A stretch of 64,000 nt of DNA from an uncultured Roseburia sp. (GCA_900542495.1 UQNW01000007.1:62001-126000), one strand, 5' to 3'. Shown: positions 1 to 8,218, counted from the stretch's first letter. The notes: generated by a model not told the origin, from the letters alone. Translations and numbers: made by a program.

Positions 1-165
1 ATTCTCATCCGCCTCACGCATTGCCTGATACATTCCACGCATCTGCGCAAATGCCTCTTTTTCACTGATTCCCTGTTCTCTGCAGTCATCCTCCTGCACG
101 ACTTTCCAGAACGGTTTTCCTTCTTTTTTCGCCACTTCACATATTTCTTCCAAGGATTTATACAT
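1..165 (-). CDS. sdaAA: L-serine dehydratase, iron-sulfur-dependent, alpha subunit (N-terminal part; cut by window edge)
   Basis: Only the first 55 codons are inside the window, reading leftward from an ATG at 163-165 preceded by an AGGAGAAG ribosome binding site. The visible N-terminus (MYKSLEEICEVAKKEGKPFW, then a helix ending in QMRGMYQAMREADEN) has the form typical of the alpha subunit of two-subunit [4Fe-4S] L-serine dehydratases, which deaminate serine to pyruvate. The gene for the beta subunit lies directly upstream in the same direction, which strongly supports the call. The 87-bp gap between the two genes contains one arm of a dispersed repeat (187-240). The catalytic domain and its cluster cysteines lie outside the window and cannot be checked. 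Confidence 0.85.
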   Translation of the reverse strand, partial: MYKSLEEICEVAKKEGKPFWKVVQEDDCREQGISEKEAFAQMRGMYQAMREADEN

Positions 166-186
166 GATTCTTCTCCTGATTTTTAC

Positions 187-240
187 AAATTTTGTCACAT
201 TTACACAACATTCATAACATAAATCTGAGTTTCGCAAATA
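187..240. repeat. Solo arm of a dispersed inverted-repeat element
   Basis: About 54 bp between sdaAB and sdaAA closely match the arms of the inverted-repeat elements at 60787-61152, sharing AATTTTGTCACATTT, TTCATAACATAAAT and GAGTTTCGCAA. No opposite arm is present here, so it looks like half of an element or a deletion remnant. It lies inside the likely sda transcript. Confidence 0.7.
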
Positions 241-252
241 CAAGAAATTTAT

Positions 253-912
253 TTACAGCAAACTCAGATAGGTTACTTTTAAAATTCCTTCCATCCGTTC
301 TAACCACTTGAGTGCATCTGCCGGAATTTCCTGATCGCACTCGATGACCATAACTGCATTTCCACCGCGGCTTGCACGGTACAACTGCATCGTTGCGATG
401 TTGACCGATTTATGGGCAAGCATGGATGTCACCTCTGTAACATGCCCCGGCTGGTCAATATTATGCACGATCAGTGTTGGATAGTCACCGCTGAAATTTG
501 CTGTAAGACCGTCAATCTCACAGATTTCAATACGACCGCCTCCGATGGATGCCGCGATTACCTCCAGCGTTCTTCCTGATTCGCCTGTAAGTTCCAGTTT
601 GACAGAGTTTGGATGCACATCCCCAAGATCGATTCCGGACAGTGTGAACTGCAATCCCTCACGCTCTGCGATCCCAAAACTGTGCGGAATCGCCGGGTCA
701 TCCACCTGCATTCCCAGAAGCCCTGCCACAACCGCCTTATCCGTTCCATGCCCTTTTCCTGTTGCCAGAAATGATCCGTGAAAATAGATATCTGCCCTTA
801 CCACTTTTTCTGCAAGCAGCTTATGACAGACTCGTCCGATTTTTACTGCTCCCGCTGTATGGGAGCTGGACGGTCCAACCATGACCGGTCCAATAATATC
901 TAATAAATTCAT
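253..912 (-). CDS. sdaAB: L-serine dehydratase, iron-sulfur-dependent, beta subunit
   Basis: The protein has 219 residues. The start was placed at the ATG beginning MNLLDIIGPVMVGPSSSHTA, which has an AAGGAG site just upstream; a longer reading frame to 1002 adds 30 residues that are translated leader. The N-terminal half is the conserved serine dehydratase beta domain with the GPSSSHTAG signature, and the C-terminal part (from about residue 145, YPTLIVHNIDQPGHV) is an ACT domain. With the alpha subunit encoded next it forms the Fe-S enzyme that converts L-serine to pyruvate and ammonia in the cytoplasm. A good promoter lies at 1021-1049, and the leader carries a hairpin with a U-run that may attenuate transcription. 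Confidence 0.95.
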   Translation of the reverse strand: MNLLDIIGPVMVGPSSSHTAGAVKIGRVCHKLLAEKVVRADIYFHGSFLATGKGHGTDKAVVAGLLGMQVDDPAIPHSFGIAEREGLQFTLSGIDLGDVHPNSVKLELTGESGRTLEVIAASIGGGRIEICEIDGLTANFSGDYPTLIVHNIDQPGHVTEVTSMLAHKSVNIATMQLYRASRGGNAVMVIECDQEIPADALKWLERMEGILKVTYLSLL

Positions 913-941
913 AATCCTAGTTATCTCCTTATTTTGCGAAG

Positions 942-975
942 CAAAAAACAGGGTATACCAAATCTGATATACCCC
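942..975 (-). promoter_or_regulatory. Possible transcription attenuator in the sda leader
   Basis: On the minus strand GGGTATA pairs with TATACCC around a loop of about 10 nt, followed by TGTTTTTTG. It lies between the predicted promoter and the sdaAB start. A second small stem (TTTTGC/GCAAAA) follows just before the ribosome binding site. The stem is only 7 bp and AT-rich, so the attenuator role is inference. Confidence 0.35.
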
Positions 976-1020
976 TTCGTATAGTTTTTGTTGATGAAAC
1001 ATTTTTATTCTAATGTAAAA

Positions 1021-1049
1021 ATTATATCTGCTTTATACCGGAAATGCAA
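1021..1049 (-). promoter_or_regulatory. Sigma-A-type promoter for the sdaAB-sdaAA operon
   Basis: On the minus strand TTGCAT (complement of 1044-1049) and TATAAT (complement of 1021-1026) are separated by 17 nt. The predicted transcript start is about 100 nt before the sdaAB ATG. A dyad GTTACT-N10-AGTAAC (1052-1073) sits just upstream. Confidence 0.7.
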
Positions 1050-1223
1050 GCGTTACTGCTCAGCCTGAGTAACACATTTGCCTATTGATTCTGTCAAAAA
1101 TAAATGTCATAATATAATCTATACTGTAATAGGATAAACGTACGGAATCATTACCTTATAATATAGAAGTGATAAAAGCAGACTCTGTTCTGCCGGACAC
1201 ACCACTTCAGGGGAGAAGATGAA

Positions 1224-2273
1224 ATGCAGATAAAATGTGAATACTGTGGTTCCATGATTGAAGAAACCGCAGATAAATGTCCATTTTGCGGGGCAACAAA
1301 CAATGCAGTCAAACGAACCGCCGATAAAACACCAAAAACAATCGCCGAATTACAGCAGTGGTATCAGGACAGACACCTGCCGCCGTATGAGACAACAAGA
1401 TTTTTTATTGGCATCAATTATAAGAAACCAAAAGCATTTGGTATTTATCAGGATGGCGACCAGTTCATTGTATACAAAAACAAGGCAAACGGCGAACGTG
1501 CCATCCGCTATCAGGGCACGGATGAAGCTTATGCTGTCAATGAACTTTATCTGAAATTAAAATCTGAGATTTTAAATCAGAAGGCAAATAACCAGACAAG
1601 AAAGCAACAGCAGACACTCACGCGGGAGCAGAAGAAAGAAAAGCGAAAAAACATACTCATCACTTTTGCAATCTTTTTTGCCGGCTTTGTAGGGCTGATC
1701 TCCATTGCCATTATCGATATGCTTGCCAAAGGATTCGGAGCTTCCCTGTTCTGGTCCATTTTTCTTGCAATCGGACTGACAATCGCAAGTTTAATTCTGG
1801 CAGGTAAATTTGGTGGCCGTGTTCCTCTCCTGCAAAAATTTCATGATAACGTAATTGGGGAAAAGTCGTCCGGTCGCGCATTTTTACTGACCTATGCTGT
1901 CATTTATGTTGTTTCTTTTTGCTTATTATTTGTACCTCTCCATGCATATTATGGTGTCAGTTATTATCGGTATAACGATACGATTTACGCCAACACACGC
2001 TATAGCTGGTATGAATACGAAGACTACGTTTACAGCGGTGACTATGAAAAAGTAAGCAAATCCTCGATTCCGGACGATGTTTTAGCCAACAAGGCAGACT
2101 ATCAGTTTGATTATAATGATGAAAACCAGTGGACTTCCTCTTTTACGGAATTTGAAGACAGCAATTATTACGACGAGCATTATACTTCCGATTCTGATTC
2201 CGACAGCAGTTATGACTGGGATTCCGGCGACAGCTGGGACTCTGGAACGACGGACTGGGACAGCGACTGGTAA
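1224..2273 (+). CDS. Zinc-ribbon membrane protein with acidic Ser/Asp-rich tail
   Basis: The 349-residue protein begins with a zinc ribbon (CEYC at residues 5-8, CPFC near residue 19), followed by a soluble region of about 110 residues with no recognised family. A Lys/Gln-rich linker leads to two membrane helices around residues 145-195 and a third near 220-240. The C-terminal 110 residues are rich in Tyr, Asp, Ser and Trp and end in a strongly acidic DSDSDSS/DWDSG repeat tail. Zinc-ribbon proteins with membrane segments are common in Firmicutes but mostly uncharacterised, so no function is assigned. The start follows a GGGGAGAAG site. It is transcribed away from sda and lies 24 bp upstream of the CsoR-type gene. 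Confidence 0.75.
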   Translation: MQIKCEYCGSMIEETADKCPFCGATNNAVKRTADKTPKTIAELQQWYQDRHLPPYETTRFFIGINYKKPKAFGIYQDGDQFIVYKNKANGERAIRYQGTDEAYAVNELYLKLKSEILNQKANNQTRKQQQTLTREQKKEKRKNILITFAIFFAGFVGLISIAIIDMLAKGFGASLFWSIFLAIGLTIASLILAGKFGGRVPLLQKFHDNVIGEKSSGRAFLLTYAVIYVVSFCLLFVPLHAYYGVSYYRYNDTIYANTRYSWYEYEDYVYSGDYEKVSKSSIPDDVLANKADYQFDYNDENQWTSSFTEFEDSNYYDEHYTSDSDSDSSYDWDSGDSWDSGTTDWDSDW

Positions 2274-2297
2274 GCTTTTAAATACAAAGGAGTACAT

Positions 2298-2651
2298 ATG
2301 GAACATACACATATCGCCGAAGATGGTACTGTTTATACACATGCGCATGAGGAAGCGCACGAACACGGTCACTCTCATTCGCACCCTCATCACCATGAAA
2401 ACACAAAGGCAGTTTTAAACCGGATGAACCGTGCGATCGGGCATATGGAGGCTGTGAAAACGATGATTGAGGACGGGCGCGACTGCAGCGAGGTTTTGAT
2501 CCAGATTGCAGCCGTCCGGTCGGCAATTAACAATATTGGTAAAATTATTTTAGAGGATCATATCAATCACTGCCTGATCGATGCCATTGAAACAGGCGAC
2601 GAGCAGGTTTTAAAGGATTTAAACGAGGCTATTAACAAGTTTGTGAAATAG
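2298..2651 (+). CDS. csoR: CsoR/RcnR-family metal-sensing transcriptional repressor with His-rich N-terminus
   Basis: This 117-residue protein has the all-helical DUF156 repressor core from about residue 36 (NTKAVLNRMNRAIGHMEAVK). The metal ligands fit the copper-sensor pattern: Cys63, His88 and Cys92 have the same spacing (25 and 4) as the Cys-His-Cys site of CsoR. The first 34 residues contain a dense run of histidines (HEHGHSHSHPHHHE) that is not part of the core and may bind further metal. Family members repress copper, nickel or formaldehyde genes until ligand binds. No copper ATPase or chaperone gene lies beside it, so its target is unknown. It follows the zinc-ribbon gene closely with its own AAAGGAG site and may be co-transcribed. 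Confidence 0.85.
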   Translation: MEHTHIAEDGTVYTHAHEEAHEHGHSHSHPHHHENTKAVLNRMNRAIGHMEAVKTMIEDGRDCSEVLIQIAAVRSAINNIGKIILEDHINHCLIDAIETGDEQVLKDLNEAINKFVK

Positions 2652-2998
2652 CCTCCGGTGCTATATATTCTCATTTAGTCATAGTTTGTTCATTTTTTAT
2701 TCATATTTTATAGAAAATCTTGAAATCTTCCTTCTTTTTTATTTATCTTTCCAATTGTTTTTTTCTCTCAGAAGCGATATATTCTTTTAGTATCAAAAAT
2801 AATTTTTTTACTGTAATTTTACATGTGTTTTACTTGGACAATAAAAGAGCTTTTTAAAACTCTTTTTCATTGCAGATTACCATAACTGCTGATAGATGTA
2901 ACGCACCTGTATTTTTTTTGCAAAAGCAATTGCAAAAAGCTCAGATGCAGACAGGAAAAAGCAATTTTTGTATTTTCCAGTGCCAACAAGGAGGGTAT
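2652..2998. other. Gene-free T-rich stretch with a hairpin (2843-2867)
   Basis: No convincing gene was found in these 347 bases. A hairpin AAAAGAG/CTCTTTT followed by a short T-run at 2843-2867 could end the csoR transcript or act in the leader of the following LTA-synthase-family gene. An open reading frame enters from 2870, but it has no ribosome binding site until 2999. Confidence 0.4.
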
Positions 2999-5242
2999 AT
3001 GAAACAGAAATTTAAACCAGTCAAAGAAAAAATGAATAAATTATTCCAGAAATTTGCACCGGTAAAGGAAAAAGTACAGCTTCTCCTTTCCAAATTACCA
3101 AAGAAAAAACCGCACAGCGAAAAGTATTATAAGAGAATCGCATTTTTCAATAAATATTCTCTTATTCTCCACTTTATTTTAGCATGCCTTATTACTTTTA
3201 CCGTAGAAGTGATCTCCAGAAGAGACTTTTTCTCTGCTGTTTCCTTCGTAGGCAATCATACCTGGGCATACCTTTACAATGCCTTTATTGTATTTGCTTC
3301 CTTATCGATTGTTTACCTGTTTAAGACAAGAGCACAGCTTCGTGTTCTGATCACCGGACTCTGGATTTTCCTTGGAACAGTCAACGGAATCATTCTTTCT
3401 AACCGTGTAACACCATTCAGCTACACTGATTTTAAAATGCTTCCAGATTTGTTTGCAATGCAGAACACAAATTATTTTACCGCGGAAGAGGCAACGATCG
3501 TTGTTGCTGTTGTTGCTTCCTTTATCGCCTTTTTGGTTCTCTTCTTTATTAAAGGACCAAAATATCAGGGAAAACGTCACGTTGTACTTTCCCCGCTTGC
3601 AATTGTTGCATTGTTAGTTGTCGGTATCCCGATCACAACACAGGCTGCACAGAACTCCAATATTATTGCTTCTTATTTTGCAAATATTGCACAGGGTTAC
3701 TCTGATTATGGATTTGTTTATGGTTTCTCTACAAGCGTTGTCGGTCGTGGAATGAATAAACCGGATGATTACTCCAAAGAAACAATTGACGCAATTGAAA
3801 CTTTAGTAGACTCCTCTAAGGAAGAAACAACGGTTTCCGCTGATAGCGAGCCAAATATTATTTGTATTTTGCTGGAATCCTTTATCGATCCATATGATGT
3901 AAATTTCCTTCAGATGTCAGAAGATCCGATTCCAACATTCCACAGTTTAGAGCAGAACTTCACCACCGGTTATCTTACCGTACCTGTTGTCGGAGCTGGA
4001 ACTGCCAATACAGAATTTGAAGTTTTAACCGGTATGAGCATGCAGTACTTTGGTACCGGCGAGTATCCTTACAAAACAATTTTAAAACAGTCTGACTGCC
4101 CAAGCGTTGAAAGTATTGCATCTGACCTTTCCTCTATTGGTTACGGCACACATGTAGTACATAACAACACTGCTACTTTCTACAGCAGAAACAATGCGTT
4201 TTCAAAAATGGGATTTGATACATTTACAAGTAAAGAGTTAATGAACATTACCGAGTACACACCAAGCGGAAGCTGGCCAACTGATAAAGTTCTTGTAAAT
4301 GAGACTGTAAAAGCTATGGATGCAACCGAAAATCAGTCCGACTTTGTATACACGATCACGGTTGGTTCCCACGGCGATTACCCTGCTGAAAAGATTATTG
4401 AGAACCCGGAGATCACTGTAACCGGAGCTGCCGATGAAGCCGCCAATAATCAGTGGGAATATTATGTAAACATGATCCACAACACAGATAACTTTATTGC
4501 AAACCTCATTGATGCAGTCAACCGCCGCGGTGAGGATACCATTATTGTTATGTTTGGCGACCATCTTCCTACGATGGGTCTTGAAGATTCCGATATGAAA
4601 TCCGGTGATATTTTCAAGACAAAATATGCAACCTGGAATAACTTCGGTCTTCCAAAACAGGACGCAGACCTCACAGCTTATCAGTTGTTAGCACATGTTA
4701 CCGATCAGGTGGGTATCCATGAAGGAACCATGTTTACTTACACCCAGACACAGGCAGATTCCTCCACTTACCAGAATGGTCTTGATAACCTTCAGTATGA
4801 CCTGCTTTATGGTGAGAGATACGCTTACAATGGCGAAGACTTATATCCGGCAACTGACCTTGTAATGGACGTTGAGGATGTGAATGTAACATCTGTCCGC
4901 AAGAATGTATTGAATAATACCTTAGCGGTTTACGGTTCCAACTTTACAAAGAATGCCAAGATTTTTATAAATGGAGAGAAGGTTCCTACCACTTACCTTA
5001 CCTCTGGAATCCTGACAACTTCTCTGGATAATGTTTCCGATGGCGATGTGATTTCCGTAAGTATCACAGGTTCCCAGGGAATTATCTTACGTGCAAGCAC
5101 GGATGAAGTTGTTTATGAAGATCCTGATGTGATCACAACTGAAACCGAAGAACCTACCGAGGTAAACGAGACAGAGTCCTCCGAAACGGAAAACTCTGAA
5201 ACCGCAAATTCTGAGACTACAAACACTCAGGAAAATAATTAA
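2999..5242 (+). CDS. LTA synthase-family membrane sulfatase-fold enzyme with C-terminal IPT-like domain and acidic tail
   Basis: The 747-residue protein starts at an ATG with an AAGGAGGG site; an in-frame extension to 2870 lacks one. After a Lys-rich cytoplasmic start there are about five membrane helices (roughly residues 45-210), then the extracellular alkaline-phosphatase/sulfatase fold. The metal and catalytic residues are recognisable: Glu293 (LLESF), Thr335 in a GTANTEF context as catalytic nucleophile, a conserved SHGDYP segment, and Asp521-His522 (GDH). The family transfers phosphoglycerol units to lipoteichoic acid or related cell-surface polymers. After the enzyme domain comes an immunoglobulin-like IPT/TIG-type segment (from about residue 620), then a Glu/Thr/Ser-rich tail, which is unusual for classical LtaS. 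A strong terminator follows the stop. Confidence 0.88.
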   Translation: MKQKFKPVKEKMNKLFQKFAPVKEKVQLLLSKLPKKKPHSEKYYKRIAFFNKYSLILHFILACLITFTVEVISRRDFFSAVSFVGNHTWAYLYNAFIVFASLSIVYLFKTRAQLRVLITGLWIFLGTVNGIILSNRVTPFSYTDFKMLPDLFAMQNTNYFTAEEATIVVAVVASFIAFLVLFFIKGPKYQGKRHVVLSPLAIVALLVVGIPITTQAAQNSNIIASYFANIAQGYSDYGFVYGFSTSVVGRGMNKPDDYSKETIDAIETLVDSSKEETTVSADSEPNIICILLESFIDPYDVNFLQMSEDPIPTFHSLEQNFTTGYLTVPVVGAGTANTEFEVLTGMSMQYFGTGEYPYKTILKQSDCPSVESIASDLSSIGYGTHVVHNNTATFYSRNNAFSKMGFDTFTSKELMNITEYTPSGSWPTDKVLVNETVKAMDATENQSDFVYTITVGSHGDYPAEKIIENPEITVTGAADEAANNQWEYYVNMIHNTDNFIANLIDAVNRRGEDTIIVMFGDHLPTMGLEDSDMKSGDIFKTKYATWNNFGLPKQDADLTAYQLLAHVTDQVGIHEGTMFTYTQTQADSSTYQNGLDNLQYDLLYGERYAYNGEDLYPATDLVMDVEDVNVTSVRKNVLNNTLAVYGSNFTKNAKIFINGEKVPTTYLTSGILTTSLDNVSDGDVISVSITGSQGIILRASTDEVVYEDPDVITTETEEPTEVNETESSETENSETANSETTNTQENN

Positions 5243-5252
5243 TCATAGAAAG

Positions 5253-5291
5253 AATCCCGGATGTATGAAAATCTACATCCGGGATTTTCTT
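5253..5291 (+). terminator. Rho-independent terminator after the LTA synthase-family gene
   Basis: A 13-bp stem (AATCCCGGATGTA with its complement) around an 8-nt loop is followed by ATTTTCTT. It separates this gene from the convergent anti-sigma gene and could also serve the opposite strand. Confidence 0.85.
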
Positions 5292-6333
5292 ATTGCAAAT
5301 GAATCACTTTACGCACAATCGCTCTCTGCTCCAGTTCTTCCCTGAAATCTGTGTCCGTTTTCTTCTTACTCATCCTTCTTTCATCTATGACATAAATATA
5401 CAAATCCGTTGCGATTTCTTTGGTTGAAACCTTAAAGACGCCTTTCGTTTCATCATAGAATCCCTGCATGGTGAGTTCTTCTGTACTGTCTTCGTCCCCA
5501 TATACAAGCACATCATAATTAAAATTGTCTCTGTATATATCCGGGTGAGTGGTTTTAATCGTCGTAATAATTGGTGTTACAATCACTTCATCTATAGAAT
5601 AGCCTTCGTTCCATTCATTTACTTCGTACATGGCAACATCTTCTTTGTTGACCTGTATCGGGATTGAAAATTTCCACTCTCCCCATATGGAAACACTTTG
5701 ATTTTTTACATTTTCTGCAATAAGTGTTACATTATAAATATAGATTTCCAATTGGAACTGATCTGGAAATTCTTTTCCCGAAAGATCAAAATACTGTGAT
5801 CCGACAAATGTATTTTCATCTACGAATTTTCCATCTACTCCGGCTGTTCCCCACTCCTTTAATGAATATAGCTTGTCATTTGATTTGATTTTTTCAATTT
5901 CTTCATATCCTATCTGATTCTTTGCAATTTCATAATCACTATACTCTGTAAATTTTTTTTCACTCTCTATCCTATAGGAAACAAATAGATTTTCTCCGTC
6001 ACAATAAGCTTCTGTCATTGATATCGTAATTCCATGATTTCTGACCTTCTCGTCTATACTGGTGGCATACTGCTCATATTCTCCCTGAAAATCAAGTACA
6101 TCCTGAATATAGGAAAATACACCTCCGATAATCGGCATATTTTCTGCCATTGCTGGGTTTGAAACAGTGACAACTCCAATTAGAATTACCAGACAGGATA
6201 TTGCTGACCATGCGCATTTTTTTCGAAATCGAATTTTCTGTGCAGTTTTTTCGGCACACACTATTGATTGATGTGTTTTCTCATTCAAATCTTCCGGCAC
6301 TGATATCCGGCTCATTTCATCATGAATCTTCAA
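5290..6333 (-). CDS. DUF4179-type membrane protein, probable anti-sigma factor
   Basis: The 347-residue protein has a short cytoplasmic N-terminal region of about 45 residues, one membrane helix (around residues 44-65, SAISCLVILIGVVTVSNPAM) and a large extracytoplasmic domain resembling DUF4179. This family is normally encoded directly after an ECF sigma factor and is thought to hold it inactive at the membrane. Here the gene overlaps the sigma gene by 14 bp, so the two are very likely translationally coupled. Function as an anti-sigma is inferred from architecture and position. The signal sensed is unknown. It shares the sigma gene's promoter. Confidence 0.8.
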   Translation of the reverse strand: MKIHDEMSRISVPEDLNEKTHQSIVCAEKTAQKIRFRKKCAWSAISCLVILIGVVTVSNPAMAENMPIIGGVFSYIQDVLDFQGEYEQYATSIDEKVRNHGITISMTEAYCDGENLFVSYRIESEKKFTEYSDYEIAKNQIGYEEIEKIKSNDKLYSLKEWGTAGVDGKFVDENTFVGSQYFDLSGKEFPDQFQLEIYIYNVTLIAENVKNQSVSIWGEWKFSIPIQVNKEDVAMYEVNEWNEGYSIDEVIVTPIITTIKTTHPDIYRDNFNYDVLVYGDEDSTEELTMQGFYDETKGVFKVSTKEIATDLYIYVIDERRMSKKKTDTDFREELEQRAIVRKVIHLQ

Positions 6334-6847
6334 AGTAATCCTCCTTTAATATTTTCTTTAAAACAGCTCTTGCTCTTGATAAATTGGTTTTCACTGTATT
6401 CTCCGGTGTCATCTGCTTTTTTGCAATTTCCTCCACAGACATTTCCAAAAAATATTTTTGAATGATGACATCTTTATATTTTGGGGACAGTCGGTTTACT
6501 GCGTTCATTAAATCAAGTTTTTCCTCAACATGTTCAGAATGTGAAGCCTCATAAAATGCTTCCTCGTATTCCACAGTTTTTTTGTTCTGTTTTATATAAC
6601 GAACCGCTTTATTCATAATGATTCTGGTCATCCATGTTGAAAACAGCTCCGGATTTCTCAGTGTCTTTATTTTCAGATATCCTTGATATACACTGTCCTG
6701 AACAATTTCTACGGCTGCGTCCTCATTCCTTACATATAAAAATGCAATTTTATAAAAGTATGGGTTATACTGATGAATCAACTCACCATATGCATGACTA
6801 TCTCCATGAATTGCTTTATAAACTAAAGAGTACTCTTCTTTTTTCAT
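6320..6847 (-). CDS. ECF-type RNA polymerase sigma factor
   Basis: This 175-residue protein has sigma region 2 (about residues 20-85, including the FSTWMTRIIMNKAVRYIK helix) and region 4 (about residues 115-170, with SPKYKDVIIQKYF and MSVEEIAKKQMTPENTVKTNLSRAR as the helix-turn-helix). The length and two-domain layout are typical of ECF sigma factors. It starts after an AAGGTGGG site and overlaps the downstream anti-sigma gene. A sequence matching an ECF-type promoter lies directly upstream (6871-6898), suggesting it activates its own operon. Related Bacillus factors respond to cell-envelope stress, but the regulon here is not known. Confidence 0.92.
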   Translation of the reverse strand: MKKEEYSLVYKAIHGDSHAYGELIHQYNPYFYKIAFLYVRNEDAAVEIVQDSVYQGYLKIKTLRNPELFSTWMTRIIMNKAVRYIKQNKKTVEYEEAFYEASHSEHVEEKLDLMNAVNRLSPKYKDVIIQKYFLEMSVEEIAKKQMTPENTVKTNLSRARAVLKKILKEDYFEDS

Positions 6848-6870
6848 CTTTCACCCACCTTTTATATATT

Positions 6871-6898
6871 AGATACACAACCCGGGGATGAGGTTTCA
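6871..6898 (-). promoter_or_regulatory. Predicted ECF sigma-dependent autoregulatory promoter
   Basis: On the minus strand TGAAAC (complement of 6893-6898) is followed after 16 nt by GTATCT (complement of 6871-6876), close to the SigW-type pattern TGAAAC-N16-CGTA. It ends 24 nt before the sigma factor ATG. Confidence 0.6.
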
Positions 6899-6918
6899 AA
6901 AACTTTTTTGTATAATGT

Positions 6919-6964
6919 AAAAACACCAGATCCATTTAAACAAAAATAGATCTGGTGTTTTTCA
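6919..6964 (-). terminator. Rho-independent terminator after the CDF transporter gene
   Basis: A 12-bp perfect stem (AAACACCAGATC and its complement, 6921-6932 with 6949-6960) is followed by T-runs in both directions. It isolates the sigma/anti-sigma operon from the upstream transporter transcript. Confidence 0.85.
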
Positions 6965-7028
6965 TGTTATCTATAGCTTTTTTCTCGGCATTTCAGAAGA
7001 AAATCCGGGGATTATCACTTTACAGCTT

Positions 7029-8192
7029 TTATATGTAAGAATGATCGATTTTCGTCACCACGTAATAGTTATCACCAAAATGCTCATGCACAGACTCGAG
7101 CACTTCTGTGAGCAGTTCCTCATCCGTCAAGCGGAATCCAAATGGCGCAAGAATGTCAAAAATGAGGTTCGTATGCGTCCCGCCACTGACCATACGGAAA
7201 TCGTGAATGGACAAATCTTCATCAATTGCCTTGATCAGAGATACCATCGCTGCTTTCGTCTCACTCACATGCTCGTCCGAAGTCACGACCGGATCCATGT
7301 GGATCGTTGCCTCACAGCCAAGTGTCTCGCGCAGTTCATTCTCAATATTGTCTATCACATCATGCAGTTCCATAATATTTCCCTCTGCCGGAACTTCTGC
7401 ATGCAATGAAATCATCTGTCTGCCCGGACCGTAATCGTGAACGATCAGATCATGCATTCCGCATACTTCCGGATGTGACATTACGATCTCATCTATTTTT
7501 TCTACAAATTCATGTGCCGGTGGCTGTCCAAGCAATGGATTTAATGTCTCTCTGGCAGCGTCAAAACCTGCATAGCCGACTAATAAGCCCACAACCAGAC
7601 CGCAGTAGCCATCAATTTTAATTCCCGTAAAATGGGTAAATACGGATGCCAGAAGCACGACTGTTGTTGCCACAGTATCACTCAGGCTGTCTGTAGCCAC
7701 TGCGCGCATTGCTGCGGAATCTATTTTTTTCCCGATAGAGCGGTTGTAATATGCCATATAGAGCTTTACAAGAATGGATGCGATCAGGATCACTGCCACA
7801 AGAAGCGTGAACTCTGTCTCCTCCGGATGCATGATTTTTCCGATGGAGTCACGGACGAGTTCGTAACCCATCAAAAGGATTGCCGCAGCCACAACCAGGC
7901 CTGAAACATACTCAATCCTTCCATGACCAAATGGGTGCTCGGTGTCCGGTTTTGCCCCTGCGAGTTTGAAGCCAAGCAGTGTCACAATGGAAGATCCCGC
8001 GTCCGAAAGGTTGTTAAAGGCATCCGCCGTGATCGCAATGGAATTGCTTAAGGTTCCTGCAAGAAATTTTCCGATAAAGAGCACTACATTAAAAAATATT
8101 CCAACCACACCACATAACATTCCATAAGATTCACGCTGTTTTATCTTGTCTTCGGAATCTTTGATGAAAATTTTTGCCAGTAATGTTACCAT
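7029..8192 (-). CDS. Cation diffusion facilitator family transporter (possibly manganese-type)
   Basis: The 387-residue protein has the six-helix CDF membrane domain followed by a cytoplasmic ferredoxin-like domain (from about residue 215). These proteins export divalent metal ions in exchange for protons. The transport-site motifs are readable: ADAFNNLSDAG in helix 2 and ATDSLSDT in helix 5, giving an Asn-Asp/Asp-Asp set instead of the Asp-Asp/His-Asp set of zinc transporters. An Asn-Asp-Asp-Asp site is known from manganese exporters such as streptococcal MntE, so manganese export is a reasonable inference. The start has a GGGGAG site. Signal peptidase is encoded just upstream on the same strand, 26 bp away, so the two may share a transcript. 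Confidence 0.9.
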   Translation of the reverse strand: MVTLLAKIFIKDSEDKIKQRESYGMLCGVVGIFFNVVLFIGKFLAGTLSNSIAITADAFNNLSDAGSSIVTLLGFKLAGAKPDTEHPFGHGRIEYVSGLVVAAAILLMGYELVRDSIGKIMHPEETEFTLLVAVILIASILVKLYMAYYNRSIGKKIDSAAMRAVATDSLSDTVATTVVLLASVFTHFTGIKIDGYCGLVVGLLVGYAGFDAARETLNPLLGQPPAHEFVEKIDEIVMSHPEVCGMHDLIVHDYGPGRQMISLHAEVPAEGNIMELHDVIDNIENELRETLGCEATIHMDPVVTSDEHVSETKAAMVSLIKAIDEDLSIHDFRMVSGGTHTNLIFDILAPFGFRLTDEELLTEVLESVHEHFGDNYYVVTKIDHSYI

Positions 8193-8218
8193 GTATTATC
8201 TCCCCTTTGTTATAATGA

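Noticed and set aside
1044..1058. cre-like sequence ATGCAAGCGTTACTG over the -35 of the sda promoter
   Set aside because: It misses the consensus at two positions, including the conserved C near the end, so it is not better than chance in this AT-rich region.
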